From: Chara braunii
Taxonomy: Eukaryota; Streptophyta; Charophyceae; Charales; Characeae
NCBI GenBank assembly: GCA_003427395.1
Contig: BFEA01000417.1
Location: 264,556-328,555, forward strand
Direction of reading: 5' to 3'
Length of the DNA stretch: 64,000 bases
This document shows, one piece after another, positions 44,378 through 54,960 of this stretch. The position numbers were made by a program, and so were the translations under genes. Numbering within the stretch: position 1 is the stretch's first letter; every line of letters begins with the position of its first letter. The notes below the pieces were generated by a model, which was given only the letters and a program-made list of their open reading frames with translations, did not search any database and was not told where the DNA came from.

Positions 44378-45913
44378 ATGTGTGAGGTTGTCTTTTTTGG
44401 AGGAATCCCCCTAGCTGGCGGCGTTAAGAAGCACAAAACTGTGGCGGAAAAGGTAAAACCCACCACGGTCAGCCGGGATAGAACGGGGGAGGCTACGGTA
44501 TCGGAGGAAGAGATTCTCGATATCATCCGGAAAAGGAAGGAGACTGAACGGCAAAGAATTACGACTGATCGGTTGGCCAAGATGAATATAGGGGATGGCA
44601 ACCTCACAAAAGAAAAGCGAGAGTTCGTGGCCATGACCTTGCGAGGCTGCGATAAGGCCATAACCTTCGATGACTCGGAGAGGGGGAGGATCGACCCGAG
44701 GTACGCTAAGCCCGCCCGGATCCATACGATCCCTCACGTGCCTTGGAAAGATCGACCCTAGTGGAAGTACGCTCAAAAGGAGAAAGAGGAGATAGTGACC
44801 TTTATTAAAGAGAAGATAAGAGCATTCGTCGTGGAGCCTTGCGAGAGTGCTTACTCCAACAAATAGTTCTTTCTGAGGAAAGGGGGTAGCAACAAGCTGA
44901 GGTGGATTCAAAACCTCCAAAGGACCAACGCGGTCACTATAAAGGACGTGGGGTCCATACCCGAGGCTGACTTACTTGTGGAAGGGTCAGCAGGCCGCTC
45001 AATATACTCGATCTGCGACCTCTTCTCGGGGTATGACGAGATCCCCTTGGACTATCGGGATAGGCACATGACCGCCATGCATACGCCTCTGGGACTGGTC
45101 CAAATGATGGTGGTACCCATGGGGTGGACGAACGGCGTGGCGATGTTCCAAAGGGCCATGATTGCGGTCCTCAAGGAGTTCATCCCTGAAAAGGTGGAAG
45201 TCTTCCTTGATGACTTCCCGATAAAAGGGTCGGTCGAAAGGGATGAGACAAAGGTCTTCCTCAGGGTAAGAAGGTTCGTAGTAGACCACATGAGCGATGT
45301 CAGGTATGTCCTTGTGAAATTGGACGATGCTAACCTCACAGTGAGTGAAACTAAGAGTCGTTGGGGCATGTCGTCCATTAAGATACTGGGGTTCATCTGC
45401 GACATGGATGGGCGGAGACCCGATCCCGGGAAGTTAGAGAAATTGATGACCTGGTCAACGCCGCTCAAGTCAATAACGAAAGTTAGGCAATTTCTAGGGG
45501 TGGTGGGCTACTGGAGGATCTTCATAACGGCCTACGGTGAGAAAGCCGAACCCCTTAGAAGACTGCTTAGGAAATCGGAAGGATGGATTTGGGGAGAAAA
45601 GCAGGCCGCGGCCATGGAAGCCCTAAAGGAGGACTTCCGCGAAGGTGGGCAGGTCCTAGGAGTTCCTTTCTTCGAGGACGAGGAGCATAGCCCATTTATA
45701 GTTTCTACGGACGCATGGCCTTACTCGGTAGGGGGCCTCTTATCTCAAAAGGACGGAGAAGGGAAGGAGATACCGTTACGGTTCGAGAGTAGGACCTTGA
45801 ACCCCGCCGAGCGAAATTATAGCCAGTTCAAAAAAGAAAGTATTGGGAGTACTGCATTGCCTAAAGGCCTTCCGCCATTACATATACGGGCGGCGATTTC
45901 TCCTGAGGGTTGA
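44378..45913 (+). pseudogene. pol (RT-RH): Reverse transcriptase and RNase H region, interrupted
   Basis: One frame runs through, with stops at TAG 44759 and TAG 44864. The second lies where an SAYSNK-stop-FF reading would need Trp in the common SPYSNPWFxV RT motif, so TGG to TAG is likely. RT blocks: LRWIQNLQRTNAVTI, SICDLFSGYDEIPL, MVVPMGWTNGVAMFQRAM, and the catalytic box VEVFLDDFPIKG, then a thumb-like KVRQFLGVVGYWR. RNase H follows with FIVSTDAWPYSVGGLL and SRTLNPAERNYSQFKKES, and is then broken by frameshifts. The reading HYIYGRRFLLRVDPTAVAA appears in another frame near 45870-45940. Closest in style to Ty3 elements of green plants. Not functional in this copy. Confidence 0.88.
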
Positions 45914-45979
45914 CCCGACAGCAGTGGCCGCGGTCCTTTTAAAGGATTTCTCGCTGACCGATCGACCATCGCCCGATGG

Positions 45980-47089
45980 ATGATACATATTAGGCTTTAT
46001 GATTATATGGTCGAGAGGGTATCGGGGGCTAAAAAACAGGTCGCGGACGGTTTGTCCCGGCTTCCGATTCGTGAAGAGGACCTACAGAGGCTTAAGGAAG
46101 AGGCAGTAACGACGGTCGGAGAAGAGGTAATGAAAGTCGCCACTAACAGGGCACAAGTGGCGGTGAACTGCCGAGAAGAGGAAGAGGACCCGATGACCTT
46201 TCTCGCTAATCTCTATGACGGGAAGTACCGGGACATAGGACTGTATTTAGTCGGTAGGGAAACGGGGACCGAAAGAATCCAGCAAGAAGCGCTGGGATAT
46301 TGCTTACAAGGGGGCCATCTCTTCAAGAGGCCCACGAAGTTTGCGATTCCCATGACGGTACTGTGTGATCCGGAGGAAAGAAGAGCAGTCATAGAGGAGC
46401 TACATGACGGGGTCGTTGGAGGCCATAGGGGGGTGAAGGGTACTTTCGATAAGGTCCGTAGACTCTATTGGTGGGACGAGCAGTACGCGGATGTCGAAAA
46501 GTATTGCTCGACGTGTGAGGCTTGCCAAAAGAGGGCGGCGGTTCGATACAAAGAACCCCTAGTTCCATCGCTCCCCACCGTTCCGGGGGAGAAGGTTCAT
46601 GTGGACTTAGTAACTATGCCAAAAGGGGTCGGCGGGCTTCGGTACATAATCAACGCCCGCGATGATCTCATCGGGTTCGTAGAAGCTAAGGCCATTAAAA
46701 AGAAGACGGCCGAAGAGGTAAGCGATTTTCTCCTAGAGTATATCGCGCGGTACAGGTGTGTCAGGAAGATAGTCATGGATAAGGGAGCGGAATTCTTGAG
46801 CCAGAAGGTCAAGGTATTATTAGAGAAGGTAGGGATCAGAGCGGCCTATACGACCGCTTATCACCCCCAAAGCAATGCGCCGGTAGAAAGGGGGCACCAA
46901 ACCCTTGTAGACGCCCTAGCAAAATGGTGCAAGGGTCGCGCGAAACAATGGCCGAAGTATTTGCGATACGCGGCCGATAATATCACAGTCAGGTCAAGCA
47001 CGGGGTACCCTCCTTACACCCTTTGGTTCCCCTACCCATCGAGTTCCACGTCGACACTTGGACGAGTGTCTCGTGGAAAACCTACATAA
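45980..47089 (+). CDS. pol (INT): Integrase zinc finger and catalytic core
   Basis: 369 codons beginning in the end of RNase H (DYMVERVSGAKKQVADGLSR). The HHCC zinc-binding domain has H142, H149, C179 and C182 (HDGVVGGH...CEAC). The catalytic triad is D209 (VHVDLV), D267 (IVMDKGAEF) and E303 (NAPVERGHQ). The last two are separated by exactly 35 residues, so this is a D-D-35-E integrase with all catalytic residues present. A frameshift near 47030 moves the reading to another frame (PIEFHVDTWTSVSWKTY..., 47023-47205). The enzyme would insert the cDNA into the host chromosome. Confidence 0.92.
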   Translation: MIHIRLYDYMVERVSGAKKQVADGLSRLPIREEDLQRLKEEAVTTVGEEVMKVATNRAQVAVNCREEEEDPMTFLANLYDGKYRDIGLYLVGRETGTERIQQEALGYCLQGGHLFKRPTKFAIPMTVLCDPEERRAVIEELHDGVVGGHRGVKGTFDKVRRLYWWDEQYADVEKYCSTCEACQKRAAVRYKEPLVPSLPTVPGEKVHVDLVTMPKGVGGLRYIINARDDLIGFVEAKAIKKKTAEEVSDFLLEYIARYRCVRKIVMDKGAEFLSQKVKVLLEKVGIRAAYTTAYHPQSNAPVERGHQTLVDALAKWCKGRAKQWPKYLRYAADNITVRSSTGYPPYTLWFPYPSSSTSTLGRVSRGKPT

Positions 47090-47770
47090 CCAGGAATGAG
47101 CTGTTGGAAGCACGGATACAACAAATAGCCGAGAATTTGGATGCCGGGCTGACTGAGGCAGGGGAGAATGTCGAGAAAGAAAGGATGAAAGAGAAAGATA
47201 GGTAGACACAAATATCTCCGAGTCCGAAAAATACCGATAGGGGTTAACGACCTGGTCCTGATGTACGATTCATCCCTAGAGAAGACCTTGAGCCGGAAAT
47301 TAGCGAACCGATGGATGGGACCTTATAAGGTCCTAAAGAGATTGGATAGAGGGGCTTACGTGCTAACCGAATTAGATGGGGTTAGGCTTCGGGACCCTAT
47401 CGAGGGGGCTCGCCTAAAACTTTTCCGATCAAGAGGGATCATTGGGGAGGAACCGAAACACAAAGGGAAGGAAGCGCTTGACGCGAAACTGACCATCACC
47501 TACGAAAAAGGTGAGACCTCCAGACAAAGGGCCTCGTCACGCCCGCCAAAGAAGGGGTACAAGGTTCGGAAGCCTTCCCTACCAAAGACCCCTGGGAAAA
47601 AGAAACGGCCTAGAGAGGATGAAGGTCACCCAGACCGGTCAGGGAAACGCAGGCTAAGAGAAAGAAGGAACACCTCAAGGAAGGCCTTGAGAGTCAAACA
47701 TGAAAGAGAGGAGAGGAAACGAAAGAGAGAGAGGCGCGAGAAGAGGATGAGGAGGCAGAGACAGGCATAG
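47023..47770 (+). pseudogene. pol (INT C-term): Integrase C-terminal region with GPY motif and basic tail
   Basis: The frame at 47023-47205 continues the integrase (TRNELLEARIQQIAENLD, ERMKEKDR) to a TAG. The reading then returns to the original frame as IGVNDLVLMYDSSLEKTLSR and NRWMGPYKVLKRLDRGAYVL, which contains the GPY/F-type module of Ty3 integrases. After DPIEGARLKLFRSRG comes a tail of about 120 residues that is extremely rich in Lys and Arg, ending RREKRMRRQRQA at 47768. I see no chromodomain. Two frame changes relative to the catalytic core show decay. Confidence 0.82.
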
Positions 47771-47884
47771 AATGATGCGCCGAGTGTCTTGGTCCTAGGA
47801 AGGGTGATTGTGCCATAGTTAAAGAGGGACATGTGTCGCGAGACCGAGAGGGACGGGGTACCATAGTTAGGAAAACGTGCATCG
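47771..47884 (+). other. Element 3' untranslated segment with CCATAGTTA repeats
   Basis: The words GCCATAGTTAAA and TACCATAGTTAGGAAAA occur near 47812 and 47860, and again inside the LTR near 47925. Confidence 0.6.
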
Positions 47885-47896
47885 AAAAAGGGGGGG
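47885..47896 (+). promoter_or_regulatory. Polypurine tract
   Basis: AAAAAGGGGGGG lies two bases before the TG that begins the 3' LTR. This is the expected site of plus-strand cDNA priming and the best evidence for the LTR left edge. Confidence 0.8.
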
Positions 47897-47898
47897 TA

Positions 47899-50800
47899 TG
47901 TTATGACTCCAAAGGGAATCCTGTACCATAGTTAGGAAAAACGGGCATCATGGGGCGTGTATACGGTGAAGGGGAAGGGACAACCAGGGGGAACCGGGGG
48001 AGAAGGGAGGAAACAAAATAAACAGAAGGGAAATACATTGGGAAAGGCTCGTCGGGGACGACGATAAATGGGGTGTAGGCTCGTTGTCGGGCGGCTGTCT
48101 ATCAGCCAAAGGTTTTTTTCTTTGAAAAGAAAACCAATTTTCCTTTTTTTTTTGCTGTTTTTGCTTAGTTTTGACGTATGCGTGCATGTGGATATGGTAT
48201 TTATGGATGTCCTCGGGCATCCAGTCTTCATGCTAACCCTTCGATTGGCCGGAGTGACAGTCCAGACCTTGGTCGCAAGCGGGCTTAGGCGGATCATAAC
48301 AGATTGGAGTTCCCAGTGTCAGAATCTAAAAATGCGGGGCGGTCGGTGTGTGTCGGAACGACCTTGATCAGATCAAAAACGGGCGGCTGGTTAAGGCCCG
48401 AAACCTCGGTTATGAATGACCACCAGACCGCCGCGGATGTACGTGGCGGGGTTTGCTCGTGCCTAGCATGATCTACGGTATCGGGAAATCGGGAGAGACG
48501 CCTCGACGACCGACACGATTCTGATGCGGCAACCAGAGGGCGCCTGCTAAAACGCGAAGAAGCGGCCTCATGGCGACTCTTGGAACTGGCCGTGAGTTTG
48601 GGAAGCAGCTGGTGCTCGCACCGGGGAAAAGTGGGCTCGCACGGTCTCCAAAGATTGGGTTTTTTTCAATACCAGGATTGTCAATAGACTTGGGGTGGGA
48701 GAAGAGGGATCTGAAAGGGGGATGGGACCTGTAAAGGACCTGAACTTTGACCCTAAACTGCAGCTTAAATACTTTGGGCGGGCCGCGAGATTGGGTTTCT
48801 TGACGACGGCTGGCCCATGTGACAATGACTAGCCCGGGGCAGGCAGTCGGAAAGGGCTTGATGCGGGGTGCCGATCGACTTTGCGGAGCGGGTGAGCCAG
48901 GAAAAGGCGATCGGTGTTCGGAACAACGTTTATAGCGGTGTTTGGGAAGAGGGAGGGAACCGGCCTCGGCGGAGTCTATTGGCAAGTAACCAAAGAAGGG
49001 AAAGGGGGGAAGAGCTCGTTAAACTTCATAACTGTTAAGACTGGGGGCAAAAGAGCCAGCTCTCGGCTCGCCGGTGAAAGCCTCGCCCGGGAACCAGATG
49101 AGCCGACGCCGCACTGACCGGACAGGAGTAGGAGAGGGTCGGTGAAAGTGCCTGGGTGCGCGGGGGGTCTGAATCGGGTCCGCATGATGGATCGGGTGCG
49201 AGAATCTTGAGTTCCCGATTTGAGAAAAACGAGATGGTAGGAAGAGGGGCGAAGTTTCTTCAGGGGCAGCCAGACTGGTCGCCAGGAGAAATGGATTGAG
49301 AAGCGGGCAATGAGGTTAAGTGAGGATCTCTGTAGAGAGAATGAAGCAACTTCCAGAAGGTCTGACAAGTAGGCAGGGAGGGAGCACACTTGAGGAGATC
49401 GGTATGGGGGTCGCCAGGTGCAAACGCCGGGCAGAGCTCCAACGATCCCGGGAGAGGAATCGACAGAGAATAAAAGATAAAAGGAACGAAAAAAAGAGAT
49501 CGGAGCAGGCAGACCGGGAGGCGAGCGCGCCCCTGGGTTCTTGGTAACTAAATGATAGGGGCGCGCGCGCCTCGAACCTCCTGCTAACCGCTGAAAAGGA
49601 GGTAGGCGGTCCGATAAAGGCATATCCGGCGGGAATACAAATAGGGGGCACTGGAGAAATGTGCTTGGGAAAAATCCCCGCCCATGGTCGATCCAACTAC
49701 TGAAGGAATGGCGAACCCTATTGGAAGAGGGGGGAGACGTGAAGGCGGAAACAACGAAGGGAGACAGAGGGCGGGAACCAAAGACTTTATCAGAAATGTC
49801 AAAATTCGCGCGGCTCGAAGTTCTTAACAACCACCCGGGAAGACGTGGCGATAGTAAGGGCGGTGCGGGAATCCGTCTGAGGTAGGGACAACCCACCAGG
49901 TTGTGGGGAAAACACACAAGGATGCATCTGGACGGCAATTCGGTCTAAATCTCAGGCGGGCTTCGCACTAAACAGACCGGATCGGGGGAGAGAACGAGGC
50001 GGCTAAGGCAGAGTTGTGAAAGAGGAGGGATCGATTTGGGATGGCAGGGAAATACCTTCGAGGGGGGAAAGCGGGAAGATCGAAATTTTGACGAAATGTG
50101 GCCGGAAAGTTGAAATTTTGGTAAGCAAAAGCTAGAGAGAGGAAGGAGTGGAAGAGGAGCACTGATTGGGGAAGAGGAAGGAGTGGAGGATCGATGAGAG
50201 GAGAGAAACGGGTATATAAGAAGGGGCGACAAGGGAAAAAGGGGACGCGCACAGGGGGCAACGTACGAGTTCTGAGCGGTCGGTGAACGTCGGCGTTCGG
50301 AAGGAGGAGAGCGGTGCGAACTAGGTGCGCGCGGCGGTCCGGGGAAGGCCGTAGCTGGGCAGCACCCGCGGGAAGCGCACGGGGTGCGTTGGTTTTCTTT
50401 TGAAGAGGGAGAGCGAGGCGAGCCTGACGCAGTACAAGATTGCTCGGGGTAGCCATAGTCGCTCGACAAGGGGGGCAGCGCTCGAAAGGGGAAGGCGCTC
50501 CGAATCGTTCTCGACACGCACGAGAGGTGCAAACGTATGCTTCAGCGCAAGGAGGGGACGACCGTTACCTATCGCTCTCCGCAGCGGGCTGACCACGGAG
50601 AGGGAGAGAGAGAGATGGGGGGAAGAGGTCGTCGTCCAGGAGGTCGTTTCGGATGTGCGAGCGGCCTAGCGTACGTACGAGCGAACCACGAGAGATCCGG
50701 GGGAACAAGACCCCCGAGGAAGTAGAGGCGATACGCCCCTTCGAAAAGCTCAGAAGCACTGCGCTCGAGCGAGGAACAGCGTATGCGGGGGAGGGGGATC

Positions 50801-52084
50801 CGGTAAGCCTAGCGAACTGAAGAGAGCTCGGGACGTACCATCACAGAGCGACCGATCGAGCACGCGAGCGCAGTTCGACCTCTCACCATCCCGAGCTCGC
50901 GGGGCGCCCCATAGCACGGCACTTACTAGCGAGTTTGCGGAGAAGAACACTTCGGAGATCCCAGTCGTCAAGTTCCGAGCTCGGAGCTCACGGTGCAAGG
51001 GCCCAGCAAAAGACGAGTGGATTCAGACGTTTCGCCAGTGAGAAGCCAGCGGCCAAGACGACGACACCATTGAGGGACCCGAAGAGCCATTCCAGCGGTG
51101 GTTCTCCTTACGCAGTGCTAGCGGGGCCTTACTTATTGACGGGCGGAGGTTGCGCGGAGGAAAGCCGAGCGGCCAGGGGGAGAAAGGAGGGGAGACCGGA
51201 AAGAAGAAGAGAGAGAGAGAGAGGAAAAGAGAGAAAGAGAGAGAAAAGGGAAGGACAAAGAAAGAGAGAAAGTGAGAGAAGGGACTGATTGGTCAGGAAC
51301 GCCCCGGAAGCATTCGAGCAGCATTTACTTTCCTTCTCTTTGGTGTCTGGTCCGAGATCTGAGGGGGGGGGGGAAACAAGCGGCCGTCTGCATTTTGTCT
51401 CTCGGTCGATTCGATTCGCCTTGGGCTCAGGTTACAACTGGTGTCACCTTCGTTCCGTTTCGTGCCCGAGTCCGGTCCAGAGTGGTTCCAGGCTGCGGCA
51501 GACTATGCTCGTGAGCTATTGCTGTATACTTTTGCGTTTCGCTTGAGTCTGCAATTTGTTTCTCAGTCGACTCGATTCGCCTTGGGCTCAGCTCACAACT
51601 GGCCTCACCTTTGTTCAGGTCTCGTGTCTGAGTCNGGTCCTCTGTGTTCTCAGTCGGAGNCTGACTGTGTTTTCGAGTCATTGCGGTATACTTTCTCAGC
51701 ATTTTTTTTTATTTTTTATTTTTTTGGCTTGCTCTCTTGGGGTCAATAGAACTCGTCTCGCTCGCACCTTTCAGCTCTGTGACTTCTGCACCAAGTTACG
51801 GTCGCGTCGAGTTTGCTTTGAATATGTGCGGATTGCCCTCGGTTTCGGTCAGAATTAACCCCGAGCCGTACCGAATCTAAGCTCGCGCTTCGGGCCGAAG
51901 AGTTGTCCGGTGCGTGGAAACCAGCATTCCCTCCTTTCCTCTCTGGCGTGGTGTCAATCGCCTCGGGGCTCGAGTAGGCTTCCTCTTAGGAATTTTTAAG
52001 CGGACGAGGGTCGAGCGTCGCGAACAGGTGGGCCCGAAAAGTGGGGGGAAGTACTACAACGGGGGACCGGGAGGTTGCCTCACA
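47899..52084 (+). mobile_element. 3' LTR of Ty3-type element, about 4.2 kb
   Basis: It runs from TGTTATGAC after the polypurine tract to ...CTCACA, the same end that precedes the primer site of the 5' LTR. Bases 48085-48796 and about 51528-52084 match the 5' LTR; 48797-51527 are present only here. That unique part contains a TATA-like box and GC-rich hairpins. A diverged tandem duplication of about 155-170 bases lies at 51395-51700. Two ambiguous bases occur at 51635 and 51660. Frames in it (for example 49661-49885 on plus, 49938-48976 on minus) have no recognised domain. Confidence 0.78.
50213..50220 (+). promoter_or_regulatory. TATA-like box of the LTR promoter
   Basis: TATATAAG in an otherwise GC-rich region is the best pol II core promoter candidate in the LTR. 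It lies inside the portion missing from the 5' LTR. Confidence 0.55.
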
Positions 52085-52900
52085 ACGGGTCTACTGTATG
52101 CCCAAGTGCGGGCCTAGGTGAAACTGCCAGGCGTGGATCTTGGTGGTAGTAATAAAATGAGGACTTTGAAAAGTCGGCGTGGGAGAGAGTTCCGCAGGTG
52201 AGCGGCCCTTGCAACAGCCTCCCCACAGTGCCTCGGGCCGTTATACCCATGCGCTGCTCACCTCTTTCGGGTTTCAACAGGGAGGCACACACTCAATCCT
52301 TCTACAACAAGCCGCGGGTGGCGGGTCGTGCGCCCAGCGTCCCCGCTACTTGATTTCACCTCATGTGCCAATCCCCCCCCCCTGTTCGCATGCACGTTGA
52401 ACTCCTCCATTCATACTCCAAGACGGCGGAATAGATGACTTTTGCCAGCATCCCAAACACGCAGGAACCCAAGCAGCCCCTCCGAAAAGGCGCACGCTTA
52501 AGGTCCTCGACTGCCGCGTCGGCCACCTATGTCCGGCGATGTAGTAGCCAAGCGGGTCTATTGGTCCCAACATCGCCCTCAGAACCGATCTTCGGCAAAA
52601 GCGGGCATGGAAAGCAACATAAAATAATAATAATAAAAATTATCAGACAAAAATAGTCATAAGGGAACACCAAAAAGGTAACCGGTCGAGGGTCGTACGT
52701 CCCTCTCAGCTTGCGATGCTGCGCACACCCAGGCCTCGCATGGTTGCACCTCGCCATCAATACCCTGCGCGCGCCACTCACCCCGGTGAGGCCTAACTTC
52801 CTCCCGTACGCAAGCAGTCGAGCGGACGAGGCTGCACTAGTGCGACTTGCAGAAAACACGCCAAATACCCTTGTAAGGGTACTTGGTACGACAACGTAAA
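52085..52900 (+). repeat. Structured repeat family, copy B, right part
   Basis: It resumes the match to copy A: GATCTTGGTGGTAG near 52137 (12382 in A), GCATGCACGTTGAACTCC near 52389 (12622 in A), AAGGTCCTCGACTGC near 52500 (12740 in A) and AATACCCTTGTAAGGGTA near 52864 (13153 in A). Together with 28320-33343 this shows that the Ty3 element inserted into copy B. A short AATAAT-rich run at 52618-52640 and a C run at 52371-52382 lie within it. Confidence 0.72.
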
Positions 52901-52909
52901 GCCGACTTC

Positions 52910-53290
52910 TTGACCACTAAGGTCAAGGTTGCTAGGTGACCGTACGTATACGACAACCGGTAAGGGTTAGTACAGATCAAAAAGTCTCTGGCCATGAGGG
53001 CCGGAGGGTTGGAAGAAAGCAAAAGAAGGTCGGGCGGGATGTAGAGACCACGATCTAAATCAAACGAAGGTCCAGGCGGTAAGGCAAAAATGAATTAGAA
53101 CGAGTCTGGGGGCGTCGAACCAATCTGTATGGGAGAACCGGTGGGTCTCACCATCGTAATTTCGAAAGAGGATTGGAAAATTAATATAAACCCCGACTTT
53201 GCAGCCGAGGCAGCCAAGAGGAACACATTGCTTGCCACAATAGGTGACGACAGCCGATGCCGACTCTGTCATACCGTGGAAAAAAAAATA
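52910..53290 (+). repeat. Dispersed repeat D, copy 2
   Basis: Colinear with 20600-20880: GGTTGCTAGGTGACC, ACAACCGGTAAGGGTTAGTA, GGAGGGTTGGAAGAAAG and GACCACGATCTAAA. No gene recognised. Confidence 0.75.
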
Positions 53291-53369
53291 AAAAAAATGG
53301 ACTTGTTACACTAATTAAAACTAAGGCATGTACTCTATTAATAACAAAGTTGCTCCTATTTTAACCGAA

Positions 53370-53560
53370 TTAGGAGCTAGCCTAGTAGGTACAGGTGTGG
53401 ACGAACATGCTCGGGATATAGGGAACAAATCCCTCGAACCTCCGGGCTAGCTCCTTTTGATGAGGAGTTGAGTCTAACCCCTTCGGTATTTGACCCACCT
53501 TCTCGCCATCGGGGCTTGAACCCGTGACCTCTGTATTAGGATTAGTTACAGTTAGTTGGT
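53370..53560 (-). mobile_element. Possible SINE fragment, box B only
   Basis: On the minus strand GGTCACGGGTTCAAGCCC (plus 53512-53529) is a good pol III box B, but no clear box A lies at the right distance. Classed as a fragment. Confidence 0.35.
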
Positions 53561-54077
53561 TAGTTGAGACTTGATCCGCTGCTATAACAGGGGCCCGCCA
53601 CTTGGCAAGCTAGGGTGGTTATAGGTTGGATTCTGTTTTTTTTTTTTTCGTTTCTTTTCTTTTTGATTTCCTGTTTTTTTCTTTTGTTATTTCTCGTTAA
53701 GTTTTTTTTCTTTTCTTTTTTTCTTTACTTTTTAACTTGTACGATTTTCCTTGAACTTACCTTAATGAATTTGCCTCAATTCTCGGGCAAATTTGTTCCC
53801 GAAGAAGTGCTCGATATCTCGCCGCAGTAGCAATACTTCAAGCAAGGCCAGCTGGACGGTATTTGGCTTCGTGACAGCGAGGAGTTCGTGAGTTAAGCGC
53901 GGTGTGCTCGGACGTGACTTAGAGAGAGCTAGGCGGAGGGGGAAGTAGACACTTAGAAGGGGAAGTGGATGAAACTACACACAGGGGGTAGCGAAGAAGA
54001 CGCTCGCAGAGAGGGAGGAGGCATAGGAAGGAGGAAAGAGGGCGCATGACAGATACGGGTTCGCGAGTGAAGGAGGC
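53561..54077 (+). other. Gene-free T-rich then mixed stretch
   Basis: No gene supported. T-rich between about 53630 and 53750; the frame there is a homopolymer artefact. Confidence 0.45.
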
Positions 54078-54270
54078 ATGACGAAAAGAAGAAGAAGAAG
54101 AAGAAGAAGAAGAAGAAGAAGAAGAAGAAGAAGAAGAAGAGGAAGAACAACAACAAGGAAGAAGAAGAAAAAGAAGAAGAAGAAGAAGAAGACGACGAAG
54201 GAGAAGAGGAAGAAGAGGAAGAAGAGGAAGAAGAGGAAGAAGAGGAAGAAGAGGAAGAAGAGAGGAGGGG
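54078..54270 (+). repeat. (GAA)n and (GAGGAA)n microsatellite
   Basis: Near-perfect GAA repeats run to about 54140, then an impure stretch, then GAAGAAGAG repeats to about 54263. The long poly-Ser, Leu and Arg frames are artefacts. Confidence 0.92.
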
Positions 54271-54356
54271 AGAGGAGGGGAAAGGGATACTAACCGGGCC
54301 TGCATCCGTTTCTTACCATATGTGAGCGTAGAGACGTGTGGGATGTGTGATGCATC

Positions 54357-54960
54357 CGCCTGACTCATTGGAGTGCGCGCCTATGTCGTTGTTGCCTGAC
54401 ACGTTGGAGTGCGCGCCTGTGTTGTCGTTGCCGGAGTGCGCACTTGTGCCCGTTGTTGCCTGACTTGTTGGAGGGTGCTTATGCTTATCGTCGTCCCTGT
54501 GTTATGGTCTTAGTCCGTTGCTCATCACTCGTGGAGAAAAGGGAAAGATAACAGGTAAGTCTCCAACCCCACGGCTGGCTACACGCTACCTCCAACGATA
54601 GGATGAACAAAATCGAATAAATCTACCTTTAAAATATGGAAATATACACTACGTTTGTGTATGTGCGTATGTGTGAGTGGGGGGCTGGGGGGGGGGGGCG
54701 TATGTGTGTATGAGAGTGCGTGTTAGTCGAGTTGTCGGCTACATGGTATTTCCTTCGATGGGATGACAAGAATCAAACGGATCTACCACTAGAATATGGA
54801 AACATACGTATGTGTGAGTGTGCCGATCGCTCGGCCGACTCGTGCTACTCTCATTGATGGAGTGAGAAAAATTAGATGAACTTCACAATTCTTTCATCGA
54901 TGGGATGAGCAAGCTCGTAATGAATCTAGCACTAGAATACGGAAGTATACACTACATAAG
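54357..54960 (+). repeat. Two short tandem families
   Basis: 54357-54475 holds three units built on TGCCTGACNCRTTGGAGTGCG. 54595-54955 holds three copies of a block with CGATGGGATGA, AATCTACCACTAGAATATGGA and ATACACTAC, spaced about 150-170 bases. No gene is supported. Confidence 0.7.

Noticed and set aside
48976-49938. 320-codon minus-strand frame inside the 3' LTR
   Set aside because: The plus strand is purine-rich here, which removes stop codons from the complement. The product is Pro, Ser, Leu and Phe rich with no domain and overlaps other equally open frames.
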